Assembly (NCBI GenBank): GCA_031266295.1
Contig: JAISBH010000260.1
Location: 1-5,459 of the forward strand
Direction of reading: 5' to 3'
DNA length: 5,459 bases
Source of the DNA: Oscillospiraceae bacterium
GTDB taxonomy: Bacteria; Bacillota; Clostridia; Christensenellales; Aristaeellaceae
Below, piece by piece: positions 5,459-5,459 of the stretch. Both the position numbers and the translations under genes were made by a program. Each line of letters begins with the position of its first letter. The stretch's first letter is position 1. The notes under the pieces were generated by a model, which was not told the DNA's origin, did no database searches, and worked only from the letters and a program-made list of their open reading frames with translations.

Positions 5459-5459
5459 G

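Overview
The window carries six genes or gene parts from a bacterial chromosome, plus one unusually structured intergenic stretch. It probably comes from a Gram-positive anaerobe of the Clostridia (Bacillota). That is inference: the proteins resemble types familiar from Clostridia (a GH38 mannosidase with a GDHGGGPT motif, paired family-4-type uracil-DNA glycosylases, a small 'GANGSGKTT' P-loop ATPase), and at least one gene has a near-consensus AGGAGG ribosome binding site. Most of the window is GC-rich. The stretch from about 2280 to 3060 is visibly richer in A+T.

Plus strand: positions 2-1960 hold the C-terminal two thirds of a GH38 alpha-mannosidase whose N-terminus lies before the window. 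A 328-bp gap follows (1961-2288). It contains two strong GC-rich hairpins, a run of nine G, and an open frame that looks like the eroded tail of an AlbA_2 (schlafen-like) regulator. The gap leads directly into a 71-residue winged-helix protein with the NDKI-NDKI linker typical of that family's C-terminus. Sixteen bases later comes a 179-residue adenylate-kinase-like P-loop ATPase of unknown substrate.

Minus strand (read from right to left): a half-type exporter ABC transporter ATPase domain that runs off the right edge (4631-5458), a roughly 100-bp spacer with a perfect 9-bp inverted repeat, a 72-residue single-span membrane protein, a family 4 [4Fe-4S] uracil-DNA glycosylase, and a second, divergent uracil-DNA glycosylase that has lost the iron-sulfur ligands. 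The last three are tightly spaced and look like one transcription unit. Both glycosylases should remove uracil from DNA and feed base-excision repair. The second converges on the ATPase gene with only two bases between the stop codons.

I found no clear evidence for a new multi-gene system. The most notable points are the cluster-less glycosylase next to its iron-sulfur relative, the orphan winged-helix gene that looks like a regulator remnant beside an uncharacterised ATPase, and several structured intergenic elements.
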